A DNA stretch of 64,000 nt from Heterotrichella gracilis (lineage: Eukaryota > Sar > Xanthophyceae > Tribonematales > Xanthonemataceae). The DNA lies in NCBI GenBank assembly GCA_032358255.1, contig JAULBX010017303.1:25311-89310 (forward strand). The letters run 5' to 3'. This document shows, piece by piece, positions 35,501 to 44,771 of this stretch. The notes beneath the pieces were generated by a model. It was given only the letters and a program-made list of their open reading frames with translations, searched no databases and had not been told where the DNA came from. Position 1 is the first letter of the stretch. Each line of letters opens with the position of its first letter. Made by a program: the position numbers and the translations under genes.

Positions 35501-37811
35501 CTGCCAGCTGTGCTCAAGGAGATGGACGAGGCGGAGCGGAGGTGGGCACCGTTTTTCTACTATTAGTTAGACTACTGGACTAGGATGTATAGTTCTTAGA
35601 GTCTTTTTAGCTCAGAATAATGGCGAGGTGGACCGCAGCCGATTGTGGAAAGGGGGGCATGTAGATATTGACATGTATAAATATGTCTGTCGCCGATGGG
35701 TTAGTGGGTTGACTGAACCATAGTTATCGGGCATTTCCACACTGACCCCCCACCATCGCATAAAGGTGAACAAGAAGGATCTACAACCAAAAGTTTCTCA
35801 AGCTTTTGGTGTCTGTTGCAGGTACAAGCAGGCCCTTGAGTTCAAGAGCGACTTCTACGACGTGCTGCTGGGCATGGCCACGCTGGAGTTTGAGCGGGCA
35901 AAGCTGGTGGCGGGCTTTGTGCCAGAGTCTGTGAGGTGGGTGGGGCGCTGGCGGGGGATAGGCGGAGGGGGTGGGGGGGGGTGCAACATGTGGCAGCGGT
36001 GAGGCCACTTGCCATGTGTGCAAGTGGCTACACGCACGCATTGGCTGGGAGATGTGGCGACGGCAAGCACGGGTTTTACCCTCAAAATCAATGAGGACCA
36101 GACCCGGCCCCTCATTTTGCCCAGAGCGACATCTACTAGATAGCTTCTAAACCAGCTTTCCACACGATGCATACAAGACGCCACCCTCCTTCAGCACCTC
36201 TCGTCCAAAAAACTCAAAACACCCCCGCTTCCCCATGCAGGCCGGCGCCCCCCGCCGAGGGCTCTGACAAGCCCCCCCCCGAGGCGGTTGAGGAGCTCCA
36301 GAAGGCCACCCATGCGGCCAATGCAAAGGCGCTGGCGGGGCTTAAGGCGGAGGATGTGGAGGCGGCTACAGCGCACTTTGAGGCGGCGCAGTCCTGGGGG
36401 GGCCTGGCGCTGGAGGCGGCTCCCGGGCTGCAGGTGGCTATGGAGAAGGAGCAGCAGGTGGGCGGCAAAATGTAACAATAATAAATAATGATAATGATAT
36501 CAATAGAGTTATGAGGCGGCTCCCGGGCTGCAGGTGGCCATGGAGAAGGAGCAGCAGGTGGGTGGGAGGAAATGGTGATAATAATATTACGTAATAACAT
36601 AAAGTATCTAATAGAATTGTCAATGGCAATGAGAAGAAAGTAACAGCAGGTGGCCATGGAGAAGGAGCAGCAGGTGGGTGGGAGGAAAATGTGGTGGAAT
36701 AATTATAATAGAAACACAGAATGCATATAATGGCGCGGCTCCCGGGCTGGAGGTGGCCATGGAGCAGCAGCAGTATGTGGGTGGGAGGAAAGCAAGAAGG
36801 GATATGGTTTGGGGTCTGGGGCTGAGGTCCAGAGGAGCCTTGGGGTAGGCAGGCGTTGGAGGCGCAGCAGTGGATTTGAGCTTGAATATGGTCCTGCGGC
36901 TAGCCATGAATGCATCATGACACTCCCTCTCCCTATCCACATGCCCCTCGTTTTTCAACCCGTTCCACTCCACCCGCCCACCCCCCTCCTCTCCCCCCTC
37001 CAGGAGCGCATTGAGAGCTTGACTGGCTGGTTTAGGGTCCAGGATTAGGGTTCATGGTCCAAGGAGGATATTTCCTGTATGTCACTAATAACTCCCCACT
37101 TCCCCCCCCCCCAGGAACGCATCGAGAGCTTCAAGGCCGCTGGCCAGGAGCCCCCCACCTTTGACACGCTTGACGCTGCTGCCAACGTGCACCTCAACGT
37201 GGGTAACCACCTGTTTGAGTGGAGCCAGATCACGGGGGCGGTGGGGGCCAAGGGGTGGAAGGAGGCGGTGGTGGCGGCGGTGGAGAAGTTCCGCACCGCA
37301 AAGTGCCCAGAGGTGAGGGTTTAGGGTTTAGGGTTTGGGGATGAGGGTTTCGGCTCAGGATAGGGGTTTGCTTGGACATTCTGAATATTGCTAATTGCGC
37401 AGAGGGAAGGCGTATCTGGCTGGGTCACTTATACAAGGGTCAGATGCAGCACTGCAGGACGACCTAGATGGCGTAGGGCCACATTAGGCTGGGGACCCTC
37501 AGATTGCACATCATTATTAACACGTCTGCCCAGCGATTGTATGTCAGGCTGGCTCATGCCCTTGGTGTATGACCTGGAATGCACCTAAACTACCGTAATA
37601 ACCAATCGCCCTGCCCCAGGTGGACATCCGCAACGCGCTGCTGACCCACACCCTGAAGGACCAGCTGGATGACGTCATCCCCCCTGCACCCGAGCCAGTG
37701 CCGGAGCCAGAGGCAGCGCCAGCACCAGCGGCTGAGGCTCAGCCGGCAGCGGAGGCGCCCAAGGGGTTGCCTGCCCTGGGGAAGCCCAAGGGGAAGAAGG
37801 CGGAGGCTTGA
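29597..37811 (+). CDS. TPR-PB1 protein of the plant Phox/CLMP1 co-chaperone family
   Basis: Fourteen exons chain in frame to 653 residues: 29597-29647, 29745-29920, 30810-30978, 31737-31835, 32527-32657, 33087-33240, 33667-33780, 34243-34331, 34849-34960, 35396-35541, 35822-35935, 36241-36457, 37115-37312, 37620-37811. Residues about 18-130 form three TPR motifs (LKDDGNKHFGRKEYQKALE, LHSNRAACFMMF, YHKALIRRAKAYEHMGQ), the Hsp70/Hsp90-tail binding type. Residues about 166-235 are a PB1 domain with the acidic OPCA motif (YLDKEGDLVTITERGDL). The C-terminal half repeats TPR-like helices (LYNWGNIHLCLARRL, NVGNHLFEWSQ) and ends in a Pro/Ala/Lys tail. Arabidopsis relatives act as chaperone adaptors and in chloroplast positioning. 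Introns are full of exon-edge echoes. Confidence 0.9.
31091..31312 (+). repeat. Two echoes of Phox exon 3 end
   Basis: The 3' portion of exon 3 (30885-30990, including its GTGCGTGG donor) is copied at 31091-31134 (short, donor kept) and again at 31211-31308 (about 98 bases, donor decayed). TTTAGGG-type heptamers follow directly at 31308-31345. Confidence 0.85.
32329..32870 (+). repeat. Echoes of both edges of Phox exon 5
   Basis: Acceptor side: 32329-32377 copies the acceptor and first about 40 bases of exon 5 (real copy from 32520). Donor side: the end of exon 5 plus donor and the following intron start (32604-32690) is repeated at 32712-32798 with an intact GTGAGT donor, and again at 32822-32870 in shortened form. 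Only the 32527-32657 copy keeps frame with exons 4 and 6. Confidence 0.88.
34639..34860 (+). repeat. Ladder of acceptor-site echoes before Phox exon 9
   Basis: The string CTTGCCACCCTGCAGGCACC, followed by TTGACCTG, occurs at 34698 and 34767 before the true acceptor at 34846-34848, with a more diverged copy at about 34639. The unit length of about 69 bases includes CCGAAACCCTATA-type telomeric heptamers. Each copy carries a plausible polypyrimidine/AG acceptor. Confidence 0.9.
35203..35430 (+). repeat. Triple acceptor ladder before Phox exon 10
   Basis: The acceptor and first about 35 bases of exon 10 (GAGGTGACCATCACGGGGCT onward) occur at 35203, 35296 and 35390, spaced about 93 bases apart. 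The first two copies break after about 40 bases into telomere-type repeat; only the third continues as open exon. Confidence 0.92.
36414..37026 (+). repeat. Echoes of Phox exon 12 donor edge and exon 13 acceptor edge
   Basis: The end of exon 12 (GCTCCCGGGCTGCAGGTGGC through the GAGCAGCAG/GTGGG donor) recurs at 36513-36572, 36644-36690 and 36731-36792. An acceptor-side copy of exon 13 (CCAGGAGCGCATTGAGAGCT) lies at about 37000-37026, ahead of the true acceptor at 37111-37114. Confidence 0.9.
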
Positions 37812-40067
37812 CCGGGGAGCGTCTTCCTGAATCGGTTCAATTCTAATCCTCCTGGTGTTGGGGCCGATGGCAGAGGTGGTTGTGGCTGTGGCTGTGGCTG
37901 TGGCTGGTGCGTGCAAGGGGTTGCCTGCCCTGGCACCAAACCCAAGGGGGGAGAGGTGGAGGGGATGGGGAGTGTGGGTGTGAGGGGACATGTGAGGGGG
38001 CTTTGGGGTGAATGGCAGGCCAGAAGAGGTGGGACGTGGGGGGTTGCGCGGGGTCCGCCAGTAGGGTCGTGGCAGGGCAGGCATGTGTGGTCTACAGAGG
38101 CTCGGCACCCTAGAGGGGTTAATTGTGTTCGCCAGGATGCGCCTTTTTCTGAAGGCTGGGTGGCAGGGCTACCTTAGGGTGCGCCGAGGCCATAGTAGGT
38201 AGGGTGGACGAATTGGACCACATGCAGTGCTGCGACATCATGTATGGTCACCAGTGCATTTACCATGATTGCATTCACTGCAATTCGGGCCACGGCGGAG
38301 TCACGTACTAGTAGGGTTGCATGGCATTGCGGTTCATTGTTGCATGGACCATGGCGCTGGAGCACAGTAGCAGGGAAGATTTGTACGTACATGGCGTATA
38401 TGGCAAGAGTGCCGCACAGGTGGTAGCGGCTACCAGGCTGCCGCACAGTTTTTCATTGCTGCAGCCTCACTGGTATGGGGTTTGCATGGCAGGTTTCAGC
38501 CTGAGCCACGGTGGTGCCTTGAGGTGTGACCATCACGGTATGGTACGGGATTTACGTTAATAACGTGTTGGCAATCATTCACAATCATGTGGTGTCCGAG
38601 AATGATTATCGTTGACGCACTGCTGCGGCAGTTGACAACAATGCGAGACCCTAGATGTTCTTTCAATGTTTGTCGTTGGGTCACTACATTTTGTTCAACT
38701 TGATGGATCAATTTACAGCTCAGCTGTAGCTGCAGACTGCTTTGAGTGCAAATTTGGGCTCAGTGCACCAATGGTCCATGGCTGACTGTCACTTGCACAA
38801 TGCTGCCACATGTAATACCCGGTATTGTGTCCAACGACATTGTATTGCCAGGGAATTTGAACGATGTTGCTTACATTCTCTTTCTTTCTATTGTACATTT
38901 GGCCCGGCCACTGTGACAGTGACTGGCCTGTGTGGAGCCCAGGTTCAACGTGCGGTGCGCACTGCTTATAAGAAACTGTTCTACTCCAATCAATTGCTTT
39001 CAAAGCACCTGCAGGCTGCGTTCCAACATTGTCAACGCGTTTGCACTGGAATGAAAAATAAACACTATATTTCAAGGTCCTGGACGTAGTGTCCCAGGCA
39101 GACTACGACCAATTCTTGTACCAACGCAACCACCGTTGAACGATCAACCAAATGCCACTAATAAAAGCCTGGTGTGACAGCAATGTTGTTCAAGCAATCC
39201 ATAATTTTGCAGCACAGCCAATAAAACGCAAGCTCTAATAATACACAAGCGCCTCAAGTCAGACTAACATCCACACTTTTCAGGTCTTAGACTAACCCTT
39301 AGGGCGCACATAGCAGAAAGCTAAATCAGCATATACACAGTTATCAGACATGTCATTGCTGAACTGCAATTCAAATCTGTCCAAGGTGGCGCAATCGCCC
39401 GCTCCCTCCAAACCATTGTGGAGCTTTTTTTGGCAAAGCTGCCCTTACTAAGGGCCTTAGCCATTACTGTACACACACTGCCTGGCCCTGCACGTGGCCC
39501 CGCCTGGCGATACGCCTCCCCATTCCTCCCACCTCCCTTTCCTGACACCCATGCCCTGCACCTTGAACCCTACTCCATGCCCTGCCGCATCATCGCATGG
39601 CCCCTGCGGGTGCCACACGCCTCCCCTCTTCCTTCCTCCTCCGCCACAATCCCACTGATTTTTGCTCCAAATACCCCTTGACCAGACCCTTCAACACGCG
39701 CCCCCAGCCGCTGCAACTGCCATCTATGCACATGCCCCTCCCATCCCTTCCCTGTCTTCATGCGTCCACTCCCCTTAACACTTGATCCTCATCCCCATTT
39801 CTGGCGCTCCAGCCTTGCGGCAGCCCATTTGCACCCAGCGCATGCCAGTGCATCCACCCATGCGCAGCTGCATATGCCTGGTGTGCTGGCTCCCCCTCAC
39901 ATACCCCGCCCTGCTTGCCCCCCTGCCTGCTATCCCCCACTGCTGCCCCCCTCCCACATGCTTTGTACTGCTGGCCCCCTGTCATGTGCCCCCTACCAAT
40001 GCCGCGCGGATCGTCCATTGGTACCATTGCCATGCTGCAATGGATGCCGCATTGGTCCATCGCTGGC
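37812..40067. other. Convergent intergenic region, no confident gene
   Basis: This holds the 3' ends of the Phox-type gene and the His-rich gene. A TGTGGC microsatellite at about 37880-37910 follows the Phox stop. 38000-39300 has short ORFs with no exon logic. 39540-40060 is C-rich on the plus strand and may be the 3' UTR or further exons of the His-rich gene. Confidence 0.5.
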
Positions 40068-41402
40068 TCAATGGCATGTGAGGTGTTGCAGAGGGTGTTC
40101 ATGCCGCAGTGGGTGGCAGGAGTGTGGGGGGAAGGCCCATGGCGGTGGTGGTGGGAAGTGCGCCATGTGGTGGTGGTGGTGGCCGGGGTAGTGGTGGTGG
40201 GGAGATGGGTGGCGGCGGTGGTCGCGATGGTGGTGGCGGCGGGGCGAATGGGGTGGGGATGGGTGGCGATGGTGGTGGTGTGGGGGCGGAGGTGGAGGGG
40301 GTGAGTGGTGATGGTGCGCGCCGGGTGGGGGCGGAGGTGGGTGATGGTACACTGCCCCTGGTGGTGGTGGGTAATGGTGGTGGTGGTGGCCCGGCGGCGG
40401 CGGCGGTGGGTGGTGTGGGTATGCCCCGTGTGGGTGTGAGAAAGGCGGCCCAAACGGTGGTGGTGGGTGGTGGTGGTGGTGGCCCCTGTGGTGGCGGCGG
40501 TGGTGGTGGTGGTGGCGCCTGTGCTTGTCAGCGCCGCCATGCGCACGGGGGCTGCTGCTACCACTGCTGCTGCTGCTGCTGCCGCTGCGGCGGTGGTGGT
40601 GGTGGTGACGGTGCTTGCCCGGGCTACCATGCCTGTGGGGGCTCCTGCTGCCACTGCTGTGCCTATGGCAGTGGTGGTGGCGGTGGCCGTGATGGTGGTG
40701 CTCATGGGTGCCACGTTCCCCCCCACACCCACCCCTCTCCACCACCCCTTCCTCCCCTGCTGCGCCACCCGCGACACCCACCTGGCCACCCTCAGTCACT
40801 GTGAAGGTGACCCTGACTGCTGGCAGGGGGTTTGGCTGAGGCTCCTGGTTAGGGTTTAGGGTGAGCCCTGCCAGTGCTGCTGCTGCCTCGTGGACCGGGC
40901 TGGCGGGGGGTTGGGGGGCGCTGGCGGTGGGTGTGGAGGGGGAGTGATGTGGCGCCGGGTGGGAGGGGTGGTGGTGCAGGTGTCCACCGGGAGGTGGTGG
41001 TGGGTGGTGGGGTGGCCCATGGTGGTGGGGTGGGCCATGGTGGGGGTGGGGGCCCCCATGGTGGTGAGGTGGGCCATGGTGGGGGTGAGGACCATGGTGG
41101 TGGTGAGGAGGGCCATGGCGGTGGTGGTGGAGAGGAGGGCCATGATGGTGGAGGTGGAATGGCGGCGGCTGGTCGAAAGGTGGGGGGGAGCGGAAGCCGG
41201 TTGGGGGGAGCCCGGTGGGGGGTGGCAGCACCTCCCCAGCACCCGGCATGGCCCAGGCTGGGTGTGGGTGGAAGGGATGGAATTCGGACTGGTCCCCTGG
41301 CAGAGGACTTCCGGAGCGATAGCTCCCTTCCTCATCGCTGTGCGAATCGAAAACCTGCGCCGGGTCGCCTTGGCTTGGCCTGGGTGAGACGTGGTCCGCC
41401 AT
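40068..41402 (-). CDS. Histidine/proline-rich low-complexity protein
   Basis: A single 444-residue open frame starts at an ATG at 41402. The first about 75 residues look like ordinary protein (MADHVSPRPSQGDPAQVFD, SDEEGSYRSGSPLPGDQSEF). They are followed by long blocks of HHH, HHGPP and PPPP, an ordinary patch (RVTFTVTEGGQVGVAG, about 200-215), a Ser/Arg/His patch (RSGSSSSSSGSSSPR) and more His/Pro. Such polypeptides can bind divalent metals or form condensates; neither is shown here. The opposite strand is also open as Gly/Val-rich frames, a by-product of the CCAC/GTGG composition. I prefer the minus strand because of its non-repetitive N-terminus. Introns cannot be excluded; a CCCTAAACCCTAACC string lies in frame as LTLNPNQ. 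Confidence 0.6.
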   Translation of the reverse strand: MADHVSPRPSQGDPAQVFDSHSDEEGSYRSGSPLPGDQSEFHPFHPHPAWAMPGAGEVLPPPTGLPPTGFRSPPPFDQPPPFHLHHHGPPLHHHRHGPPHHHHGPHPHHGPPHHHGGPHPHHGPPHHHGPPHHPPPPPGGHLHHHPSHPAPHHSPSTPTASAPQPPASPVHEAAAALAGLTLNPNQEPQPNPLPAVRVTFTVTEGGQVGVAGGAAGEEGVVERGGCGGERGTHEHHHHGHRHHHCHRHSSGSRSPHRHGSPGKHRHHHHHRRSGSSSSSSGSSSPRAHGGADKHRRHHHHHRRHHRGHHHHHPPPPFGPPFSHPHGAYPHHPPPPPPGHHHHHYPPPPGAVYHHPPPPPPGAHHHHSPPPPPPPHHHHRHPSPPHSPRRHHHRDHRRHPSPHHHYPGHHHHHMAHFPPPPPWAFPPHSCHPLRHEHPLQHLTCH

Positions 41403-42080
41403 TGCTGAAGGGTCCTGCAGAACGTTGAGTTTGTGTTAGTTCGCGTATGCAACCTCCAGCTGATAGGTTACAGTGGACAAAACAACAGCCAGAGATGCAG
41501 CTTGCTTCAGGGATCCAAAAGGGAATAGTTTTGCAGTCGAGGTGGGTGTCGGAAGCCAGTTGCGCAGCTGAGGGCATGCCCTGCTACCCTCCAGAAAACT
41601 CCACGAAGCACGCAGATACTGGGCAAAAGCAACCACGTTGTGCAACCTTAGACTCAATAAGTTTAATGCGTGGCGTGCGCTAGTGCTTTCGTGTCAGGTT
41701 TCAAGCAGGCCCGTACCTTAGCCGCGAGGTGGGCGAGGGTAGTTCAATGTACAGCCGAAAGCTTCTGTTCACCCCAACGATTCGGTGGGGCTCCCTTGTG
41801 CAGCTGTGCTCGAGTAAACAGCAGGTGTTTTTGCAAAAGGGGGTTGTTGTTGTGGGCGGTTGTGCCTTATCAAGTCATGGCATGCTTTTAGGGGAGGAAC
41901 GCAGGTTAATAAGGCGGGAAGGAAAGTCGTCGCTCTCGATTCATGTACATGAATTTGCCCCCCTGGCCAAAACGGAGGGGTTTATAAAGCTCTACAAAGC
42001 AAGCTCGACACCCAATTAATCGCTCCTTCTGAGCTGCAGGAACAGGATTCCATTCCGTTGGACACCCTCTCGGCCGCACC
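41403..42080. promoter_or_regulatory. Divergent promoter region (His-rich gene / phosphogluconolactonase)
   Basis: This 678-base gap lies between opposing ATGs at 41402 and 42081. No coding exon is seen. No individual elements could be assigned. Confidence 0.45.
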
Positions 42081-43345
42081 ATGCAATCCCAACTCGCCTC
42101 TGGCCTGGGCAGCCCTCAGAGACTTGCCCCCAAAGTTGGAAGCTCTGCCTCGCCAGTTGCCCCCCGCTCCTCCCGCCGCAGCTTGACAGTGGCAAACAGC
42201 GCACAGCAGACAGCCCCTGCCAAGGTGGAGGTGGTTGAGGAGGCAGGCCCAAGCTCTCGGATCAACCTCATCCCCAAGAGCAGGTAAGGCCCCGTTTCCT
42301 CCAACCTGCACTACTACCTATCTGTTCTGGATGTTTGGTTCGCTAGGCAGCTGGTTCTTGTCGCACCACCCATCCTCTGCCGTGAGTGGTTGCGTAGACC
42401 CTTTTCCTTCAACTTGCATCTCTCGCCGTCAGGTGGAACAAGGGCATCCCCCCGGTTATGGGAGCCCACCTCATGGCGTCTGGTGTCGTGGCTCCTATCT
42501 CTACCTCCAAGGGCGTGGAGCGCACTCCCTTCTTGTTCTACTACCCAGAAGGCGACGTGGACATCACCATTGCGCAATATGGGACCCCATCATCAGCAGC
42601 TGCTGGGTTGGCCGAGGTGGTAGCCGCTGCTTCCGCCAAGGCGATTGCCACTAAGGGGGCCTTCACAGTTGCGCTGTCAGGAGGCTCTCTGGTGAACACA
42701 CTCACAGCCCTGCTGGACAAGAAGGACATTGACTTCTCCAAGTGGTATGTCTTCTTTGTGGACGAGAGGAACGTGGCTCACACCTCGGATGACAGCAACT
42801 TCAAGGCAGCCAACGAGGCCCTGCTGGGCAAGGCAGGCATCCCATCAGACCAGGTGTTTGCCATCCACGAGGGCCTCAGCCCCAAGGACGCAGCCATCAA
42901 CTACGCTGGGAGGCTGATTGGACTAGACAGCAAGGTGATGCCCACCGAGAATGGCATCCCAGTGTTTGACACCATCCTCCTTGGTGTGGGGCCCGATGGC
43001 CACGTGGCGTCCCTCTTCCCCAACCGCAAGCAAACAGCAGACAAGACCAACCTGGTCTTGCCAGTGGAGAACTCCCCCAAGCCCCCAGCGCAGCGCATCA
43101 CCTTCACCTTGCCCCTCATCAACGCTGCCAAGGACGTGATCGTGGTGGCCATCGGGGCGGGCAAGGCGGAGATCGTCCACAGGGTGTTGGAGGTGCAGGC
43201 GCTTCCCGGTGCCCTCCCCGCACAGCTGGTTCGCCCCACCAATGGCAAGCTGACGTGGCTGCTGGATGCAGCGGCAGCAACAGAGCTCAAGCCCGAGCAG
43301 TGGCAGAACTCCAAGGCCTACCCCAGGAGCCAGGTCAAGCAGTGA
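42081..43345 (+). CDS. PGL: 6-phosphogluconolactonase, probably plastidic
   Basis: Two exons (42081-42283, 42433-43345) encode 371 residues. The enzyme hydrolyses 6-phosphoglucono-lactone in the oxidative pentose phosphate pathway. Signature motifs are present: LSGGS (149-153), FFVDERNV with SDDSNFKAANEALL (about 175-200) and LGVGPDGHVASLFP (about 250-263). The first about 45 residues are Ser/Ala/Arg-rich with few acidic residues and read as a chloroplast transit peptide. Between it and the catalytic domain is an unexplained but non-repetitive segment (WNKGIPPVMGAHLMASG, about 69-85). The start is the first in-frame ATG of a good exon, and the single intron is phase 2. The protein is longer than bacterial PGL (about 230-270) because of this N-terminal part. 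Confidence 0.93.
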
Positions 43346-44771
43346 CAGCAGCTTTTGTGCACTTGGAACTGACACTTTTAGAGCAGCTTGGACACTTGCA
43401 GCAGTTTGGGCACTAGCAGCAATTATGGCGCACTTGAATTGACACTAGGGCAGTGGTTTGCTGGAACTGCAGCTTGGCCAGGACGCGTGTTGTCGCAGCA
43501 TTTGAGAGTTGTCACTTGTAGAGCAGTGCGGGGATATAGCAGGGTTTTTGTGGGGTGTTGGGACTAACAGACGTGTATTGATAGGCACCTGCACACCAAG
43601 GGCTAGTCGTTGCAGGTGTGCAACGCTTGCAGCAGGTAGTCGCTGTGCAACCTGTGGCAGTGTATGATAGTGTAGAGGCGAGTTGTGCAACCTGAATGGG
43701 TCTTCGTGAACTGTGTGAAGGGCACTCAGACCTGGTTGTGTTACTGCGAGAGGTGCCCTCGGGTCAGACAGATGCAAAACAGTATCCGGGTACTGAATAT
43801 GATTACTGAACATGCCTGCTGTCACAAACTCTTTGTAACTCAGAATAAGTCTCAACATTATCGGATTGGATCCCGCCAACTTGCCGTTTACTATCCACGG
43901 CTGCGGGACCTTGCACGGCCTCTCAGTTGCATGAACCAAGAATTGCTTGGCAACCAGCGCACGTGGATTTGAAGATGATAAATGACATTGCCTGCAGGCA
44001 ACAACTAATTGCATCCGTCCTGCAGTAAACCACATAAGGTGGGGACAACTATGCTGACACAGTCGCAATATTCAGCTGCTCAGCGTACTACTCGAAACGA
44101 CATGCAGGTGCTACCAGCTTGCCAATGCCCCAAAATATGAGGACATGAGCGCCAGACAAAGCTAGAAGCAGTACGCATTGAAACAAAGAATCTGGCTGCA
44201 GAACCAGTCAACTGCACCGTCTTGCATAGCAGCGGTGAAAACAATGTTCCAGGGTGCACCTGGGTCTTGACAAGGCAGGTATAGATGTAGTTCAGCAGCA
44301 TAAATACTAGCAGACTGAACCCTTGCGCAAAAGTACTGTCACAGCGGTAAACTAGGTGCTTGGTAGTAGTAATCTTTATAGACAGCAGGTGCCAAGGGGC
44401 ACCAATCTGGCTCTAGCAGGCTGCCATTGAAACTCAAAATTCAATAGGCCTACCCTCTCACACGTCCCCATGCGTGCTCTGCGTACAGCACCTCCAACCA
44501 GAGGACCAAAAAGCAATTGTGCATCACAGTCCCCCTGCCTGGAGTTAAGTCATGCTGAGTCATGTTCCTCCCCAGGCCACACGATCCCCCCCATACAAGG
44601 CGCATAGCCATTTCCCTCCCCAGCGCAGGCGCCTCCCCTTGATCGCCTACTGCCGGTTTCAACTAAGGAATCCTATCATGCAACCATCCAAATTTCGCAT
44701 AGCACACCACGTAGACCCCTGTGATGGAGTCATTCCCTCCCCTGCGCCCCCGCACCCCCTTGCGCCCCCCC
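43346..44771. other. Convergent 3' region, no gene seen
   Basis: 3' UTRs of the phosphogluconolactonase and P450 genes. The first 150 bases after 43345 contain imperfect repeats of the words GACACTT, CACTTG and GCAGCA, low complexity rather than coding. A TGTAA at about 43831 could be the PGL polyadenylation signal. Confidence 0.5.

Noticed and set aside
39758-40789. 343-residue Thr/Ala/His minus-strand ORF
   Set aside because: Frame-shifted shadow of the His-rich ORF in the same repeats; sequence is repeat translation throughout.
40109-41428. Gly/Val-rich plus-strand ORFs (231, 184 and 165 residues)
   Set aside because: They are the complement of the His/Pro-rich minus-strand frame. They have no non-repetitive N-terminus and arise from GTGG repeat composition.
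43445-44068. 207-residue minus-strand ORF downstream of PGL
   Set aside because: No domain or codon-texture support; lies in a convergent 3' region.
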